DNA of 64,000 bases from Streptomyces sp. NBC_01283 (GCF_041435335.1 NZ_CP108430.1:434001-498000), one strand, 5' to 3'. Shown: positions 1 through 9,313, numbered from the stretch's first letter. The notes: a model not told the origin generated them from the letters alone. Translations and numbers: made by a program.

Positions 1-1359
1 ACCGTGGACCCCAACGCCTCGTATGTGCTGGTCAACCGCAACAGTGGCAAGGCCCTGGACGTCTACAACATGGCGACCAACGACGGCGCCCGCATCACCC
101 AGTGGGCCAGGAACGATCAGAACCAGCAGCAGTGGCAGTTCGTCGATTCCGGGAGCGGCTACTACCGCATCAAGTCCCGCCTCTCGGGCAAGGTGCTGGA
201 CGTCCACAACCAGTCCACCGCGAACGGCGGACCGCTCGTCCAGTGGGCCGACCTGAACGGCACCAACCAGCAGTGGCGGCTGGCTGATAGCTCCGATGGC
301 TACGTGCGGTTCATCTCGCGCCACAGCAGCAAGGCCCTCGAAGTGCAAGGGGCCTCCACCGCTGACAACGCGAACATCGTCCAGTACGACGACTGGGGCG
401 GCACCAACCAGCAGTGGAAGCTCGTCAAGGCCGGCGGCGACAACTCCGGCCCGTGCGACCTTCCGTCGACCTATCGCTGGACGTCAACGGGCGCGCTGGC
501 GCAGCCCAAGCCGGGGTGGGCCTCGCTCAAGGACTTCACCGTCGTCCCGTACAACGGCAGGCAACTCGTCTATGCGACGACGCACGACACGGGGACGCGT
601 TGGGGGTCGATGAATTTCGGCCTGTTCACCAACTGGTCGGAGATGGGATCGGCAAGCCAGAACACGATGTCGACGTCCACCGTCGCGCCCACGCTCTTCT
701 ACTTCGCGCCGAAGAACATCTGGGTGCTCACCTACCAGTGGGGCAAGACCGCCTTCTCCTACCGGACATCGAGCGACCCCACCAACCCCAATGGCTGGTC
801 AGCGGAGCACGAGCTCTTCTCCGGAAGCATCGCCGGCTCCGGAACGGGCCCGATCGACCAGACACTCATCGCTGACGGCACGAACATGTACCTGTTCTTC
901 GCCGGTGACAACGGCAAGATCTACCGGGCCAGCATGCCGATCGGGAACTTCCCGGGCAGCTTCGGCACGACCTCGACCGTGGTCATGAGCGATACGACGA
1001 ACAACCTGTTCGAAGCCCCGCAGGTCTACAAGCTGCAGGGCCAGAACCGCTACCTCATGCTCGTCGAGGCGATCGGCTCGCAGGGCCGCTACTTCCGCTC
1101 GTTCACGGCCACCAGTCTGAACGGCACATGGACGCCCCAGGCCGGGTCCGAGAGCAATCCCTTCGCCGGCAAGGCCAACAGCGGCGCCACCTGGACCAAC
1201 GACATCAGCCACGGCGAACTGATCCGCACCAGCCCCGATCAGACCATGACCGTCGATCCCTGCCATCTGCAGTTGCTCTACCAGGGGCGCAGCCCCAACT
1301 CCGGAGGCGACTACGGTCTCCTGCCCTACCGTCCGGGTCTGCTGACGCTGCAGCGCTGA
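1..1359 (+). CDS. Secreted alpha-L-arabinofuranosidase, GH62, with N-terminal ricin-type (CBM13) lectin domain; 5' end outside the window
   Basis: Removes arabinose side chains from arabinoxylan outside the cell. The reading frame is open from base 1, so signal peptide and true start lie upstream. Counting from the GTG at base 4, residues 5-143 form a beta-trefoil lectin domain with three QQW repeats, and residues about 155-451 are the GH62 catalytic domain. Likely catalytic residues are D177 (LKDFTV), D285 (GPIDQT) and E337 (NNLFEAP). Family architecture is signal, CBM13 and GH62, so only a short 5' piece is missing. The domain ends in the usual [12 protein letters not shown] region. A hairpin follows 40 bases downstream. 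A decayed paralogue lies near 60.6 kb. Family call is very secure; specificity is inferred. Confidence 0.95.
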   Translation, partial: TVDPNASYVLVNRNSGKALDVYNMATNDGARITQWARNDQNQQQWQFVDSGSGYYRIKSRLSGKVLDVHNQSTANGGPLVQWADLNGTNQQWRLADSSDGYVRFISRHSSKALEVQGASTADNANIVQYDDWGGTNQQWKLVKAGGDNSGPCDLPSTYRWTSTGALAQPKPGWASLKDFTVVPYNGRQLVYATTHDTGTRWGSMNFGLFTNWSEMGSASQNTMSTSTVAPTLFYFAPKNIWVLTYQWGKTAFSYRTSSDPTNPNGWSAEHELFSGSIAGSGTGPIDQTLIADGTNMYLFFAGDNGKIYRASMPIGNFPGSFGTTSTVVMSDTTNNLFEAPQVYKLQGQNRYLMLVEAIGSQGRYFRSFTATSLNGTWTPQAGSESNPFAGKANSGATWTNDISHGELIRTSPDQTMTVDPCHLQLLYQGRSPNSGGDYGLLPYRPGLLTLQR

Positions 1360-1399
1360 CGGCGTGACACGGGACCGGCTCCGGAATGGAGCCGCCACG

Positions 1400-1426
1400 G
1401 CGGGCTCGGCGCACAGCCGAGCCCGC
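1400..1426 (+). terminator. Hairpin terminator after the GH62 gene
   Basis: A perfect 11-bp GC-rich stem (GCGGGCTCGGC with its complement) surrounds a 5-base loop, 40 bases after the GH62 stop. There is no T tract, as is common in streptomycetes. It sits between two convergent genes and could stop transcription from both sides. Confidence 0.7.
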
Positions 1427-1509
1427 CCGGGTCACGCGACAACGTCAGCGCTGATACCGCGACAGCCGCGCGATGCGGTTCCCCGAGGCCCGCACGGTCG
1501 ATTCTCGAA

Positions 1510-2157
1510 TTATGGCCAGTGGCGCAGCAGGAGCGCCGGGGCGTGGCGGGCGAGCCAGGCACTGGCCAGGCCGATGGCGGCTCCGGCGGCCACGTCGCTG
1601 GGGTAGTGGGCGCCCGACTGCACCCGTTCAAGGGCCACCATGGCGGTCGGCACCGCGCACAGCGCGCCCACGGCCGGCCAGATGGGGGCGGCAGCGGCGG
1701 TGAAGGCGACCGCGGCCGCGGTATGGCCGGAGGGGAAGGAGGAAGAGTCGGGACGGTCGGCGACCTCATCGTGCGGGATCCACTCCGCCGGCGGCCTGGG
1801 GCGGTCGGCGAGCTGCTTGCACAATCCGTTCGACACGAGCTGCGCCACCACCAGGGCCCCCAGCCCGGCCGCCGCGGCCTTACGTCCCCGCCACCCACCC
1901 AGCCAGGCCATGGCGACGGCGGCCCCGCACCACAGCTTCGTGCTCTCCGCGGACTCCTCCACCGCCGAGAGCACCTTGGCCACACCCGGCGGGATGCGCG
2001 AAGCCGCCCGTTGTGTCAGGACCCGGTCAGCCTCACTCACGCTTGTCAGCAACCTCATGCACTGCGGATATCCCCAAGCGGTGCCCGGTAAGCAGCCCAA
2101 CGGGCACAATCGGTCGATCATCCGCCGGGCGATGGTCATGATTCGTCGGGTCGGCAC
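1510..2157 (-). CDS. PAP2-family membrane phosphatase
   Basis: Probably dephosphorylates a lipid phosphate or pyrophosphate at the membrane. The three PAP2 signature motifs are visible in order: K-x6-RP (KQLADRPRP), PSGH, and R-x5-H-x3-D (RVQSGAHYPSD). Several hydrophobic stretches rich in Ala and Leu lie between them. The GTG start at 2157 has a GAGG-type ribosome site about 7 bases upstream. The internal ATG at 2058 (MRLLTS) fits family length better and is a real alternative. The gene is convergent with the GH62 gene and divergent from the unknown gene at 2378. The actual substrate cannot be read from sequence. Confidence 0.88.
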   Translation of the reverse strand: MPTRRIMTIARRMIDRLCPLGCLPGTAWGYPQCMRLLTSVSEADRVLTQRAASRIPPGVAKVLSAVEESAESTKLWCGAAVAMAWLGGWRGRKAAAAGLGALVVAQLVSNGLCKQLADRPRPPAEWIPHDEVADRPDSSSFPSGHTAAAVAFTAAAAPIWPAVGALCAVPTAMVALERVQSGAHYPSDVAAGAAIGLASAWLARHAPALLLRHWP

Positions 2158-2377
2158 AGTCCATCCTCGGACCCCTTTCTGGGTGTCGCGCGGCTCGGTG
2201 AGTGTGGGGCTCCTTGTGCGGCGACCGGACCGAAGTTTCGCAAGGCCCTGCGCCGGGAGGCGGTAGCGCCCTCGGCTGAGTGGTACCCGCCTGCCAGGGG
2301 CAGGACTTCAGGAGCGCGCGAGAGGAACGAGAGGAACCGAGGCATTCATCAGTGGGTCGGCATGGCGGGGATTTGGT

Positions 2378-3016
2378 GTGGCGGTGAACGAGAGCAGCGG
2401 CGTGGACCGGGCTCGGCAGTGGCTGGCGGTCTACCTCAATGACCATTTGGCCGGTGCCACAGCCGGAGTGGAGCTCGCCAAGCGGGTGGCCCGGGTCCAT
2501 CAACACTCCGAGCACGGCCCCGGGCTCGGGAGCCTCGCCAACGACGTAGAGCTGGACCGGCAGTCGCTGCTGCGCTTCATGGAGCTGCTAGACGTTCCCG
2601 TCCGCCGCTACAAGGCTTACGAGGGCTGGGCGGCCGAGAAGGCGGGGCGGCTCAAGCTCAACGGCCGGCTGTTGCGGAGCGCCGCACTCAGCACTGCCAT
2701 CGAGTTGGAGGGGCTGTTGCTCGTCGTGGACGGGAAGACGCTGCTCTGGCAGACGCTCGGCGCCGTCGCCACCCGGGACACACGCCTGGACCCCAAGCGG
2801 CTCGAGGAACTGCACAGCCGTGCGGTCCAGCAGCGCGAGACCCTGCGCGCTCTGCACATGGTGGCCGCCCAACGCCTCGCTTCACCTCAATTCGCCTCCG
2901 AAGGCGCTCCGTTGAGCGAGAGGATTCTCTTGCGTCCCGGCCGTCACTCCGAGGGCATACCGTTTCATCCGGCCGGCGAGGGGCACTCGGCGGCACATGG
3001 ATGTGTTGCCGCTTGA
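2378..3016 (+). CDS. Unknown protein, Leu/Ala/Arg-rich and probably helical, upstream of whiB-like gene
   Basis: I do not recognise this 212-residue protein. The first 165 residues are rich in Leu, Ala, Glu and Arg and predict as amphipathic helices with no membrane segment, compatible with a soluble helical bundle. The last 40 residues are Gly/His/Pro-rich and look disordered. The GTG at 2378 is followed by a second in-frame GTG two codons later, and either could be used. Its 3' end overlaps the start of the WhiB-type gene by 20 bases, so the two are probably translationally coupled, unless the true reading frame ends earlier. Codon use at third positions is typical of the host. Confidence 0.65.
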   Translation: MAVNESSGVDRARQWLAVYLNDHLAGATAGVELAKRVARVHQHSEHGPGLGSLANDVELDRQSLLRFMELLDVPVRRYKAYEGWAAEKAGRLKLNGRLLRSAALSTAIELEGLLLVVDGKTLLWQTLGAVATRDTRLDPKRLEELHSRAVQQRETLRALHMVAAQRLASPQFASEGAPLSERILLRPGRHSEGIPFHPAGEGHSAAHGCVAA

Positions 3017-3278
3017 CCAGAAGTGGATGAGCAAGGCTGCCTGCGCGGACACAGATCCCGAACTCTTCTTCCCGGTAGGGCAGGCTGGGCCGGCGCTGGC
3101 GGACCAGGCAGCCGCCCGCGAGATCTGTGCTCGGTGCCCCGTCACGTATGAGTGCCGCGAGTACGCGATGGAGGCGGGGGAAGCCGCAGGGGTCTGGGGC
3201 GGGCTGACCGAAGAGGAACGGGCGCGCAAACGCCGCCCGTCCAAACGCCGCCCCGCCAAGCAACGGGCCAACCGGTAA
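2997..3278 (+). CDS. WhiB-like [4Fe-4S] transcription factor
   Basis: Small actinobacterial Wbl regulator of 93 residues. Wbl proteins bind a redox- or NO-sensitive 4Fe-4S cluster and usually act by contacting the principal sigma factor. The four cluster ligands are C16, C44, C47 and C53 (spacing C-x27-C-x2-C-x5-C). The GVWGG turn follows at residues 65-69. A basic Lys/Arg-rich tail (residues 75-93) is the usual DNA-binding end. The ATG lies 20 bases inside the upstream ORF, so co-expression is likely. Which Wbl class it belongs to cannot be settled by eye, but its compact size resembles the smaller members. Confidence 0.95.
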   Translation: MDVLPLDQKWMSKAACADTDPELFFPVGQAGPALADQAAAREICARCPVTYECREYAMEAGEAAGVWGGLTEEERARKRRPSKRRPAKQRANR

Positions 3279-3686
3279 TGAGGACGCGCGTGACGGCATG
3301 GCCTGCCGCACCGCGCCCCGGCAGACCTGGCCGACGGCGGGCACGCCGCGGCCCGTGAGGTCCTTCCGGGCCGCCCGGTATGAGGACGGGCCTTTTGCCG
3401 GCCGGGCGCCAGGGGGGACATGAGCACGAAGGTGTGAGAACGCCGTCGGCCGGATGGCGACCACCGGCTCTGCCGAGTTCGGGGATGGTGTTGCCCGTCC
3501 GCCATGCCTCGACAGCGGACACCACAGGGTCTGGGCAGCGCAAGCCCGCAAGAAACGCGGGGACGCTGCAAGGCTGCGGGTGCCAGCCAGGCTCCCGGGA
3601 CAGTCAGGCGAACAGCCCAAGACACAGGGATTGATCTCTCCGCGTGAAAGCTGTCTGAGTATCCGTATCGGGGGAAGCCGGAAGGC
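3279..3686. other. Non-coding stretch between whiB-like and DoxX genes
   Basis: About 400 bases without a credible gene. Short ORFs here lack ribosome sites and have poor third-position GC bias. It presumably holds the promoter of the DoxX-like gene, but I cannot point to clear -35 and -10 boxes. Confidence 0.5.
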
Positions 3687-4232
3687 ATGGCTGTTCTCAG
3701 GAAATGCGCACGTCCCTTGCTCGCTTCCGTCTTCCTTTCGGGAGGTCTCAGTACCCTCCGGGACCCCAAGCGCGTGGCCTCCGCCGCGGAGCCGGTCGCA
3801 GTCCCGCTGGGTTCCCGGATACCGCGGCTCACGGAGGACCCCGAACGCCTGGTCCGTATCAACGGTGCGGTGCAGGTCGGTGCCGGCATGATGCTGGCCA
3901 CCGGGCGGCTTCCGCGCGCCGCCGCGCTCGCGCTGGCCGGTTCCCTGGTGCCGACGACCCTGGCCGGGCACGCCTGGTGGAAGGAGGAGGACCCGGAACG
4001 GCGAGCCGCCCAGCGCACCCAGTTCATCAAGAACCTCTCGCTGCTCGGCGGCCTGCTGCTCGCGGCGGCCGACACGCACGGCAAACCCTCCGTGGCCTAC
4101 CGCAGCCGCGCGGCCGCGAAGTCCGGCGCGTCCCGCGGCCGTACCGCAGCCAAGTCCGGTCGCCATGCCGCGCGCCACACCGGGCGCGCGGCCACGGGCG
4201 CGCTGAGCGGTGCGGTCAAATCCCTCCGGTAG
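3687..4232 (+). CDS. DoxX-family membrane protein
   Basis: Small integral membrane protein of the DoxX type, a family found in terminal-oxidase-associated and redox-defence complexes. Hydrophobic segments are at residues about 56-75 (GAVQVGAGMMLATG), 80-95 and 112-127 (LSLLGGLLLAAAD), with the family's RINGAVQVGAG and GHAWWKE-D signatures between. The tail from about residue 135 is very basic and repetitive (AAKSG twice, many Arg), unlike most DoxX proteins, and could bind nucleic acid or anionic lipid. The ATG start has GGAAGG just upstream. It stands alone, with the decayed ABC gene convergent to it. The role is inferred from family only. Confidence 0.85.
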   Translation: MAVLRKCARPLLASVFLSGGLSTLRDPKRVASAAEPVAVPLGSRIPRLTEDPERLVRINGAVQVGAGMMLATGRLPRAAALALAGSLVPTTLAGHAWWKEEDPERRAAQRTQFIKNLSLLGGLLLAAADTHGKPSVAYRSRAAAKSGASRGRTAAKSGRHAARHTGRAATGALSGAVKSLR

Positions 4233-4256
4233 TGGCAATCAAGGCCGAGCCGGCCC

Positions 4257-4790
4257 CTACACCCTTCGGCGCGGCTTCCAGCCCTGCTTCGGGACTGACT
4301 CGATCAGGCGCCGCGTGTAGGGGTGCTGTGGGTCGTCGCTGATGTGCCGGACGGCCCCGAGGCCGTGCGTGATGACCAGCAGCACGGTCCCGGTGGTCGC
4401 CCGCACATCGGTCCCGGTGGTCGCCCGCACATCGGCGAGCAGGGCGGGGACCTGTGCCTGGATCGATACGTCCAGCACCGCGATCGCCTCGTCGAGGATC
4501 AGCACCTGCGGTTGGCCTGCCAGCGCGCGGGCGATGGCGACGCGCTGCCGCTGGCCGCCCGACAGCGCTTTCGGCAGAGCCCGTACCTACGGCCTCCAGG
4601 CCGACGATGTCGACCAACTCCACCACTGGGCAGCGGAGTTCGTCTTGGGCATGGATCGGTGAAGCTGGACCGCCTCGACGACAGCCTCGCGCGCACGCCG
4701 GCGACGGTCGAGTGCGGGCCCTGGAAGATCATCAGCAGGTGGCGGAACGCGGCGCTCTGGGCGCGGGTGGCCTCGGGCAGGTGTCATCCT
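4257..4790 (-). pseudogene. Decayed oligopeptide ABC transporter ATPase (DppF/OppF type)
   Basis: Pieces of a peptide-importer ATP-binding subunit survive in different frames on the minus strand. Reading downstream, these are a Q-loop region (MIFQGPHS near 4732), VELVDIVGLEA (near 4626), then in another frame the signature [15 protein letters not shown] (near 4565), the Walker B region LILDEA, and the family tail [12 protein letters not shown]. At least two frameshifts break it. The stretch between the H-loop and the tail is deleted. A 24-bp tandem duplication at about 4393-4435 repeats VRATTGTD. The Walker A part and partner subunits are missing. This is clearly non-functional. Confidence 0.85.
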
Positions 4791-4873
4791 GCACCGAGAC
4801 CACACCGCCCGGCGCGTGACGACACGGTGTCTTCACCGAGGAGGGGCCAAGGGCCGACAGGCCCTCCACACGG

Positions 4874-6079
4874 TCACTTCCGCTTGCACAAGGCGTCGTC
4901 GAGGAGCTCGTCGGCGCGGACGTCACGGTCGTCCGTGTTGAGGTTGGTGGAGCGCATCATGACGACGCCCCGCTCCCCCTTGCCGACGAAGCCGTTGGCG
5001 TTGAGGTGGCCGAGGGTGGTCCCGCCATGCCCCCAGTACCCGCCTCCGCAGCTCAGCGGCCGCCAGAAGATGCCGAGGCCCATCCTCTCCTGCGTATCGA
5101 GGCCCTCCCTCGGCGCAGGCACCGTCGTCTTCATCTCCTTCAGCTGCTTCGGCTTGAGCAGTTCGCCGCCGAGCAGCCCCCGCCAGAAGCGCGTGAGGTC
5201 CTTGGATGTGGTGACGAGGTCACCTGCCGAGTCGCCCCAGCTCATGTTGACCTCGGTGCTTTCGACCAGCGGACCCCCGGGCTTGAACTGCTGGTAGCTG
5301 TTGGCGTGGGGCCACGGCAGGCCGAAGTCGGCGCGTTCGCGCGCGGAGTAGGTGTGCTTGAGGCCGAGGGGCTTGATGATCAGGGTGCGGACCTCCTCGC
5401 TCCAGTTCCGGCCCGTCACCTTCTCGATGATCATCCCGGCGAGTACGTAGTTGGTGTTGGAGTAGTTCCAGCCCTTGCCGGGCTCGAACGTGGGCTTGTC
5501 CCGCATGGCGAACCGGACCAGGTCGCGCGGCTTGAAGGCATCGAAGCGGTGCTTCTGGAATTCACCCTCGTCGAAGATGCCCGGCAGGTGAGGGACGTAG
5601 TCGGGCAGGCCGCTGGTGTGCTGGAGCAACTGCCGCACGGTGATGCGCTTCCCGTCATTGCCCTGCCCCTCGACCACCCCGGGCAGCCAGTCGTCGACCA
5701 TGTCGTCGAGCCGGACGCGGCCCTCGGCCTCCAGCTGCAGCATGACCGTGGCGACGAAGGTCTTGGTGTTGCTGCCCATCCGGAAGTAGCCGTCGTGCGG
5801 AACCTTCCGGCCGGTGCCGCGTTCGGCGGTGCCACTGCGCACGGAGATACGGCTCTTGCCGTCCACCAAGGCGGCCTGGGCGCCGACCACTCCGTCCTTC
5901 TGGACGATGTCGTCCAGATCCCGCTGCAGGGCCGCCCGCCCCGCACCCGTCGACCGCCCGTCCTGCTGGGCCCAGGCCGTGGAGAGCGGCATCGCCAGGG
6001 TCACCGTGACGGTGGCCGCGGCCACCGCACCCAGAGCGACTCTGCGGCACGTAGGGGCGAAGTTTCGTATGTAGGCCAT
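4874..6079 (-). CDS. Secreted serine hydrolase, class C beta-lactamase / D-Ala-D-Ala carboxypeptidase family
   Basis: Exported penicillin-binding-protein-like hydrolase of 401 residues, possibly a DD-peptidase or esterase. A Sec-type signal with a hydrophobic core (residues 14-32) ends near AWAQ. The catalytic S-x-x-K is S103-N-T-K106, the Y-S-N motif is Y206-S-N (GWNYSNTNY), and the KTG-equivalent is HGG in YWGHGGTTLG near the C-terminus. Length and motif spacing match streptomycete D-alanyl-D-alanine carboxypeptidases. The ATG at 6079 is chosen because it directly precedes the signal peptide. An upstream GTG at 6139 would add 20 residues of unlikely sequence. It stands alone. True substrate is uncertain. 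Confidence 0.9.
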   Translation of the reverse strand: MAYIRNFAPTCRRVALGAVAAATVTVTLAMPLSTAWAQQDGRSTGAGRAALQRDLDDIVQKDGVVGAQAALVDGKSRISVRSGTAERGTGRKVPHDGYFRMGSNTKTFVATVMLQLEAEGRVRLDDMVDDWLPGVVEGQGNDGKRITVRQLLQHTSGLPDYVPHLPGIFDEGEFQKHRFDAFKPRDLVRFAMRDKPTFEPGKGWNYSNTNYVLAGMIIEKVTGRNWSEEVRTLIIKPLGLKHTYSARERADFGLPWPHANSYQQFKPGGPLVESTEVNMSWGDSAGDLVTTSKDLTRFWRGLLGGELLKPKQLKEMKTTVPAPREGLDTQERMGLGIFWRPLSCGGGYWGHGGTTLGHLNANGFVGKGERGVVMMRSTNLNTDDRDVRADELLDDALCKRK

Positions 6080-6253
6080 GGTGGCTGTCTCATCTCGCTC
6101 GTCGAACGCCCGACGGGGCACAACTGACCTATGTGTCACGGGTGTTGCGGCATCGGACGGGTGGGCCGCGCCGTGCGGCCTTCCAAGATCATTGCCTCAT
6201 GGAAGGGCACTGCGCGGCCATGGCGGAGCCCCCCGACCAGGAGGTATGGACAA

Positions 6254-6275
6254 CCCCACCCCCATGGGGGTGGGG
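6254..6275. repeat. Perfect 22-bp palindrome
   Basis: CCCCACCCCC-AT-GGGGGTGGGG is fully self-complementary. It lies upstream of the PP2C remnant and the microsatellite. A zero-loop palindrome is more like a protein-binding site or a cruciform than a terminator. Its role is unknown. Confidence 0.6.
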
Positions 6276-6316
6276 TCAGGGGTGGGGCGGCACGTCAGCG
6301 ACGGGCTTCTTGCCCT

Positions 6317-6378
<62 letters not shown>

Positions 6379-6389
6379 ATGAACTCGCG

Positions 6390-6770
6390 GAGACCGTGGA
6401 CGCCTTGGGTCAGCTGGATGACGCACCACTCCACCGGCCCAGAGCGCGTGTGCAGGCCGTCCTGCTCACCCCCGAGCAGTGCATGCTGCTCTACACCGAA
6501 GGTCTCACCGAGGCCCGGGACGCGCACGGCACCCCGCTGGCCCTCGACCGCCGGGTCCGGGCCGCGCTGAGCGCCCTCACCCTCGACGAGGCCCTTGCGA
6601 ACCTGGTCGACCTCGTCGACCACCACTCGGCCGCCCACGGCGGCGACGGCCACGACCTCACCCTGCTGTTCGTCCAGCCCACCGCCGGCCTGCTGATGGG
6701 ACCGGTGCTCCCCGTACCGAAGAACGACGACGTACCGAGCGCGCCACAGGGCAACCTCGGTCGGTCGTGA
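6390..6770 (+). pseudogene. C-terminal remnant of a PP2C/SpoIIE-type serine phosphatase
   Basis: The last 100 residues of this frame match the end of the SpoIIE/RsbU-type phosphatase domain: LLYTEGLTEARD (metal-binding region near residue 137 of the open frame), then LTLDEALANLVD and the final DDLTLL-type strand, seen here as HDLTLLF. Everything upstream of that (the phosphatase core and any PAS, GAF or kinase-like domain) is missing, replaced by the GTCGGC microsatellite and non-coding sequence. In the family this enzyme controls anti-sigma cascades. The remnant lacks most metal ligands and cannot be active. The open frame to 6078 is accidental extension through the repeat. Confidence 0.75.
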
Positions 6771-6879
6771 TCGGGCGGCGACGCTTCCGGTCACTTTCGT
6801 GCCGACCGTCCCGCGGCCCGAGCACAGCCGCCATACTGCCGCCCCACGGCGGGAGAGCAAGGAAAGGAAGGGTGCGACC

Positions 6880-8997
6880 ATGCGTCGGCAAGGAGCGGGG
6901 AACCTCACCTCGGAGACACGTGAGTTGTACGGCCGACAGCAGGAACTGGCGCAGATCCGGCGGCTGTTCGACAACGGCGCCCGGCTCGTGACGCTGGCCG
7001 GGGTCGGCGGGGTGGGCAAGACCCGGCTCGCACTGCGGGCCGCGCATGAGGTGCAGCCGTCCTTCCGGGACGGTGTGTGGTGGGTGGAGCTCTCGTCGCT
7101 GCGCCGAGGCGCGCTGCTCGCACACGCCGTCTCCGAGGTCCTTGCGCTGGTGGATCAGACGACGCGGCCCATGATCGATGTGCTGGCCGACTACCTGGCG
7201 GGGCGCGAGGTGCTGCTTGTCCTGGACACCTGCGAGCACCTGGTCCACGAGTGCGCACTGGCCGCCGAGGTCCTGCTGCGGGCCGCGCCGGGACTGCGGA
7301 TCCTGGTCACCAGCCGCCGCCCCCTGGGCATCCACGTGGAGCGGCCGCTGACCGTCGCCCCACTGCCCGTACCCGAAGGCGAAGGCGCGGCATTCGGTGG
7401 TGCGGACGCGATGGCCCTGCTGGCCGACCGGGCCGCCGAGGCGGTGCCCGGCTTCGCGGTCACCGACGCCAACCGGCCCGATCTCGTACGCCTGTGCCGC
7501 TCCCTGGACGGCCTCCCGCTCGCCATCGAACTGGCTGCGGCCCGCCTGCGAGACCTGTCCGTGGCCGAGCTGACCGAGAAGCTGGACGACCGCTTCGCCG
7601 TCCTGGGTACCACCGACGAGGTGGTGGGCGACACCGAGCCGCCCTGGCACCAGGCACTGCGCACCGCGATCGGCTGGAGCCACGAACTGTGCACCCCGGC
7701 CGAACGGCTGCTCTGGGCCCGCCTTTCCGTCCTCGTCGGCGGCTTCGACGCCGAGGCCGCCCGGGCGGTCTGCGCCGACGCGCGCCTTCCCGAGCGGGCG
7801 ATCCCGGGGCTGCTCGCCTCCCTGACGGACAAGTCGGTCGTGATGTGGGAGCCGACCGGCGGTGGCGAGCGCTACCGGATGCTCGACACCATCCGCGAGT
7901 TCGGCGCCGCCTGGCTGCGCGGTCTCGGTGAGGAGTCCACGCTGCGCCACCGGCACCGGGACTACTTCCGGGCGCTGGCCCAGGCCGCGGATGCCGCCTG
8001 GATGGGGCCGGACCAGATCGCCTGGCACGACCGGACGACCGCCGAACACGCCAATCTCCGCGCCGCCCTTGACTTCTGCCTCGCCGAGCAGGACGGGCCC
8101 AGTGGGCTGCAGATGGCCGGGGCACTGTGGTTCTTCTGGTACGCCTGCGGCTTCGCCCAGGAGGGTGAGTATTACCTCGACCGGGCCCTGGACCTGGATC
8201 CGGCCTCCGGACCGGACCGCGCCAAGGCCCTGTGGGCCCGCGGTATGGTCGGCCAGACCGTGGGTGACATGGAGACCGGCCTCCGCCTCGTCGACACCTT
8301 CCGGGAGGTCACGGCCGACGAGGCCGATGAGACCGTCCCGGCCGCTGCTGCCATTCTCGAGGGCGCCTGTCTCGCGTTGAGCGGTCGGCAGACGCGGGCG
8401 GCCGAGGCGCTCGACACGGCGCCGTGCACCCCGCCGCCCCCCGGGCGCTACGACGCGGCGTGGTCCCTCGTCCAGGTCGCCCGGTCCTTCGTCCACATCC
8501 AGCTCGGGGAGGTCGCCGAGGCCGCGGTCGTCGCGGACCGTCTCTGCGTCGTATGCGACGACCACGGCGAGACGCATGCCCGCGCCTGGGGCGACCTCCT
8601 CCGCGCCCTCGCCGCGCTGGCCCTGGGACGGGCGGCAGAGGCCGAAGCCCATGCCCGCGACGCCCTGGACGGCAAACGCCGCGTCCGCGACAGCCTCGGC
8701 ATCGCCATGGCCCTCGACGCACTCGCCTCCGCGGTGCTCTCGTCCGGGCACGCCGAGCGAGCCGCCCAGCTCCTCGGCACCGCCGACCGGGTATGGCAGA
8801 CCCTCGGTTCCCCCCAGATGGGGGCACCCGAACTCGTCGCCGCCCGCCAGGCGTGCGAGGCGCAGGCCCGTCAGGCCATCGGCGACGACACCTATGAGAC
8901 CACCTTCCGTGCCGGCTACGACAGCGACCCCGACGTCGGCATCAACCATGCCCTCCACACGCCCGGGACCGCCCCACCGGACCTTGAGATCGACTGA
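6880..8997 (+). CDS. STAND/NB-ARC-type ATPase with TPR-like C-terminus (AfsR/LuxR-LAL relative lacking a DNA-binding domain)
   Basis: Predicted 705-residue signal-transduction ATPase. The start at 6880 has GGAAGG about 10 bases upstream. The N-terminus reads straight into the P-loop (GVGGVGKTRLA, near residue 40). Walker B is LLVLDTCEH, and the family motifs TSRRPLG and GLPLAIELAAARL follow. Residues about 330-690 are Ala-rich helical repeats of TPR type, ending in the TYETTFRAG-Y motif normally just before a LuxR helix-turn-helix. Here the protein ends about 20 residues later with no helix-turn-helix, and no N-terminal SARP domain either. It may act through a partner or be a shortened regulator. 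Its neighbours give no target. Confidence 0.85.
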   Translation: MRRQGAGNLTSETRELYGRQQELAQIRRLFDNGARLVTLAGVGGVGKTRLALRAAHEVQPSFRDGVWWVELSSLRRGALLAHAVSEVLALVDQTTRPMIDVLADYLAGREVLLVLDTCEHLVHECALAAEVLLRAAPGLRILVTSRRPLGIHVERPLTVAPLPVPEGEGAAFGGADAMALLADRAAEAVPGFAVTDANRPDLVRLCRSLDGLPLAIELAAARLRDLSVAELTEKLDDRFAVLGTTDEVVGDTEPPWHQALRTAIGWSHELCTPAERLLWARLSVLVGGFDAEAARAVCADARLPERAIPGLLASLTDKSVVMWEPTGGGERYRMLDTIREFGAAWLRGLGEESTLRHRHRDYFRALAQAADAAWMGPDQIAWHDRTTAEHANLRAALDFCLAEQDGPSGLQMAGALWFFWYACGFAQEGEYYLDRALDLDPASGPDRAKALWARGMVGQTVGDMETGLRLVDTFREVTADEADETVPAAAAILEGACLALSGRQTRAAEALDTAPCTPPPPGRYDAAWSLVQVARSFVHIQLGEVAEAAVVADRLCVVCDDHGETHARAWGDLLRALAALALGRAAEAEAHARDALDGKRRVRDSLGIAMALDALASAVLSSGHAERAAQLLGTADRVWQTLGSPQMGAPELVAARQACEAQARQAIGDDTYETTFRAGYDSDPDVGINHALHTPGTAPPDLEID

Positions 8998-9313
8998 CCA
9001 CAGCGCCATGGAGTCTGGTGGCAGACGACTTCAACTCAGTTACGCGAGAGTGGTGTTGGTGTCGAAGCCGGAACAGAGGTATGCCGCTGGCCAGGCAAAC
9101 CGCTTTCTCCCGGTTGACGGCCAAGGAGCTCGTAGCCCTTGGACAGTCTTCGGTACCGCACCAGCCGGGCGAACCTCCGCCCGATCACCCGACGACCACC
9201 CAACGACGCGGACCCACCGCAAGTCCCGCACTCCCGGGTGGGCGTCCAGGCGAGGGCCGGGCAGTGCCCTAATCGTGTTGACCGCCCCCGGCAGGCAGTG
9301 CTGGAGTCGGCAC
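8998..9313. other. Intergenic stretch without a recognised gene
   Basis: About 316 bases between the ATPase and methyltransferase genes. Frames in both directions are short or broken and I recognise no motif. It might hold the methyltransferase promoter. Confidence 0.4.

Noticed and set aside
2688..4238. 516-residue minus-strand frame
   Set aside because: Opposite the WhiB and DoxX genes, which show clear family signatures.
6658..9009. 783-residue minus-strand frame over the STAND ATPase
   Set aside because: The plus strand encodes Walker A/B and other motifs. This frame has none.
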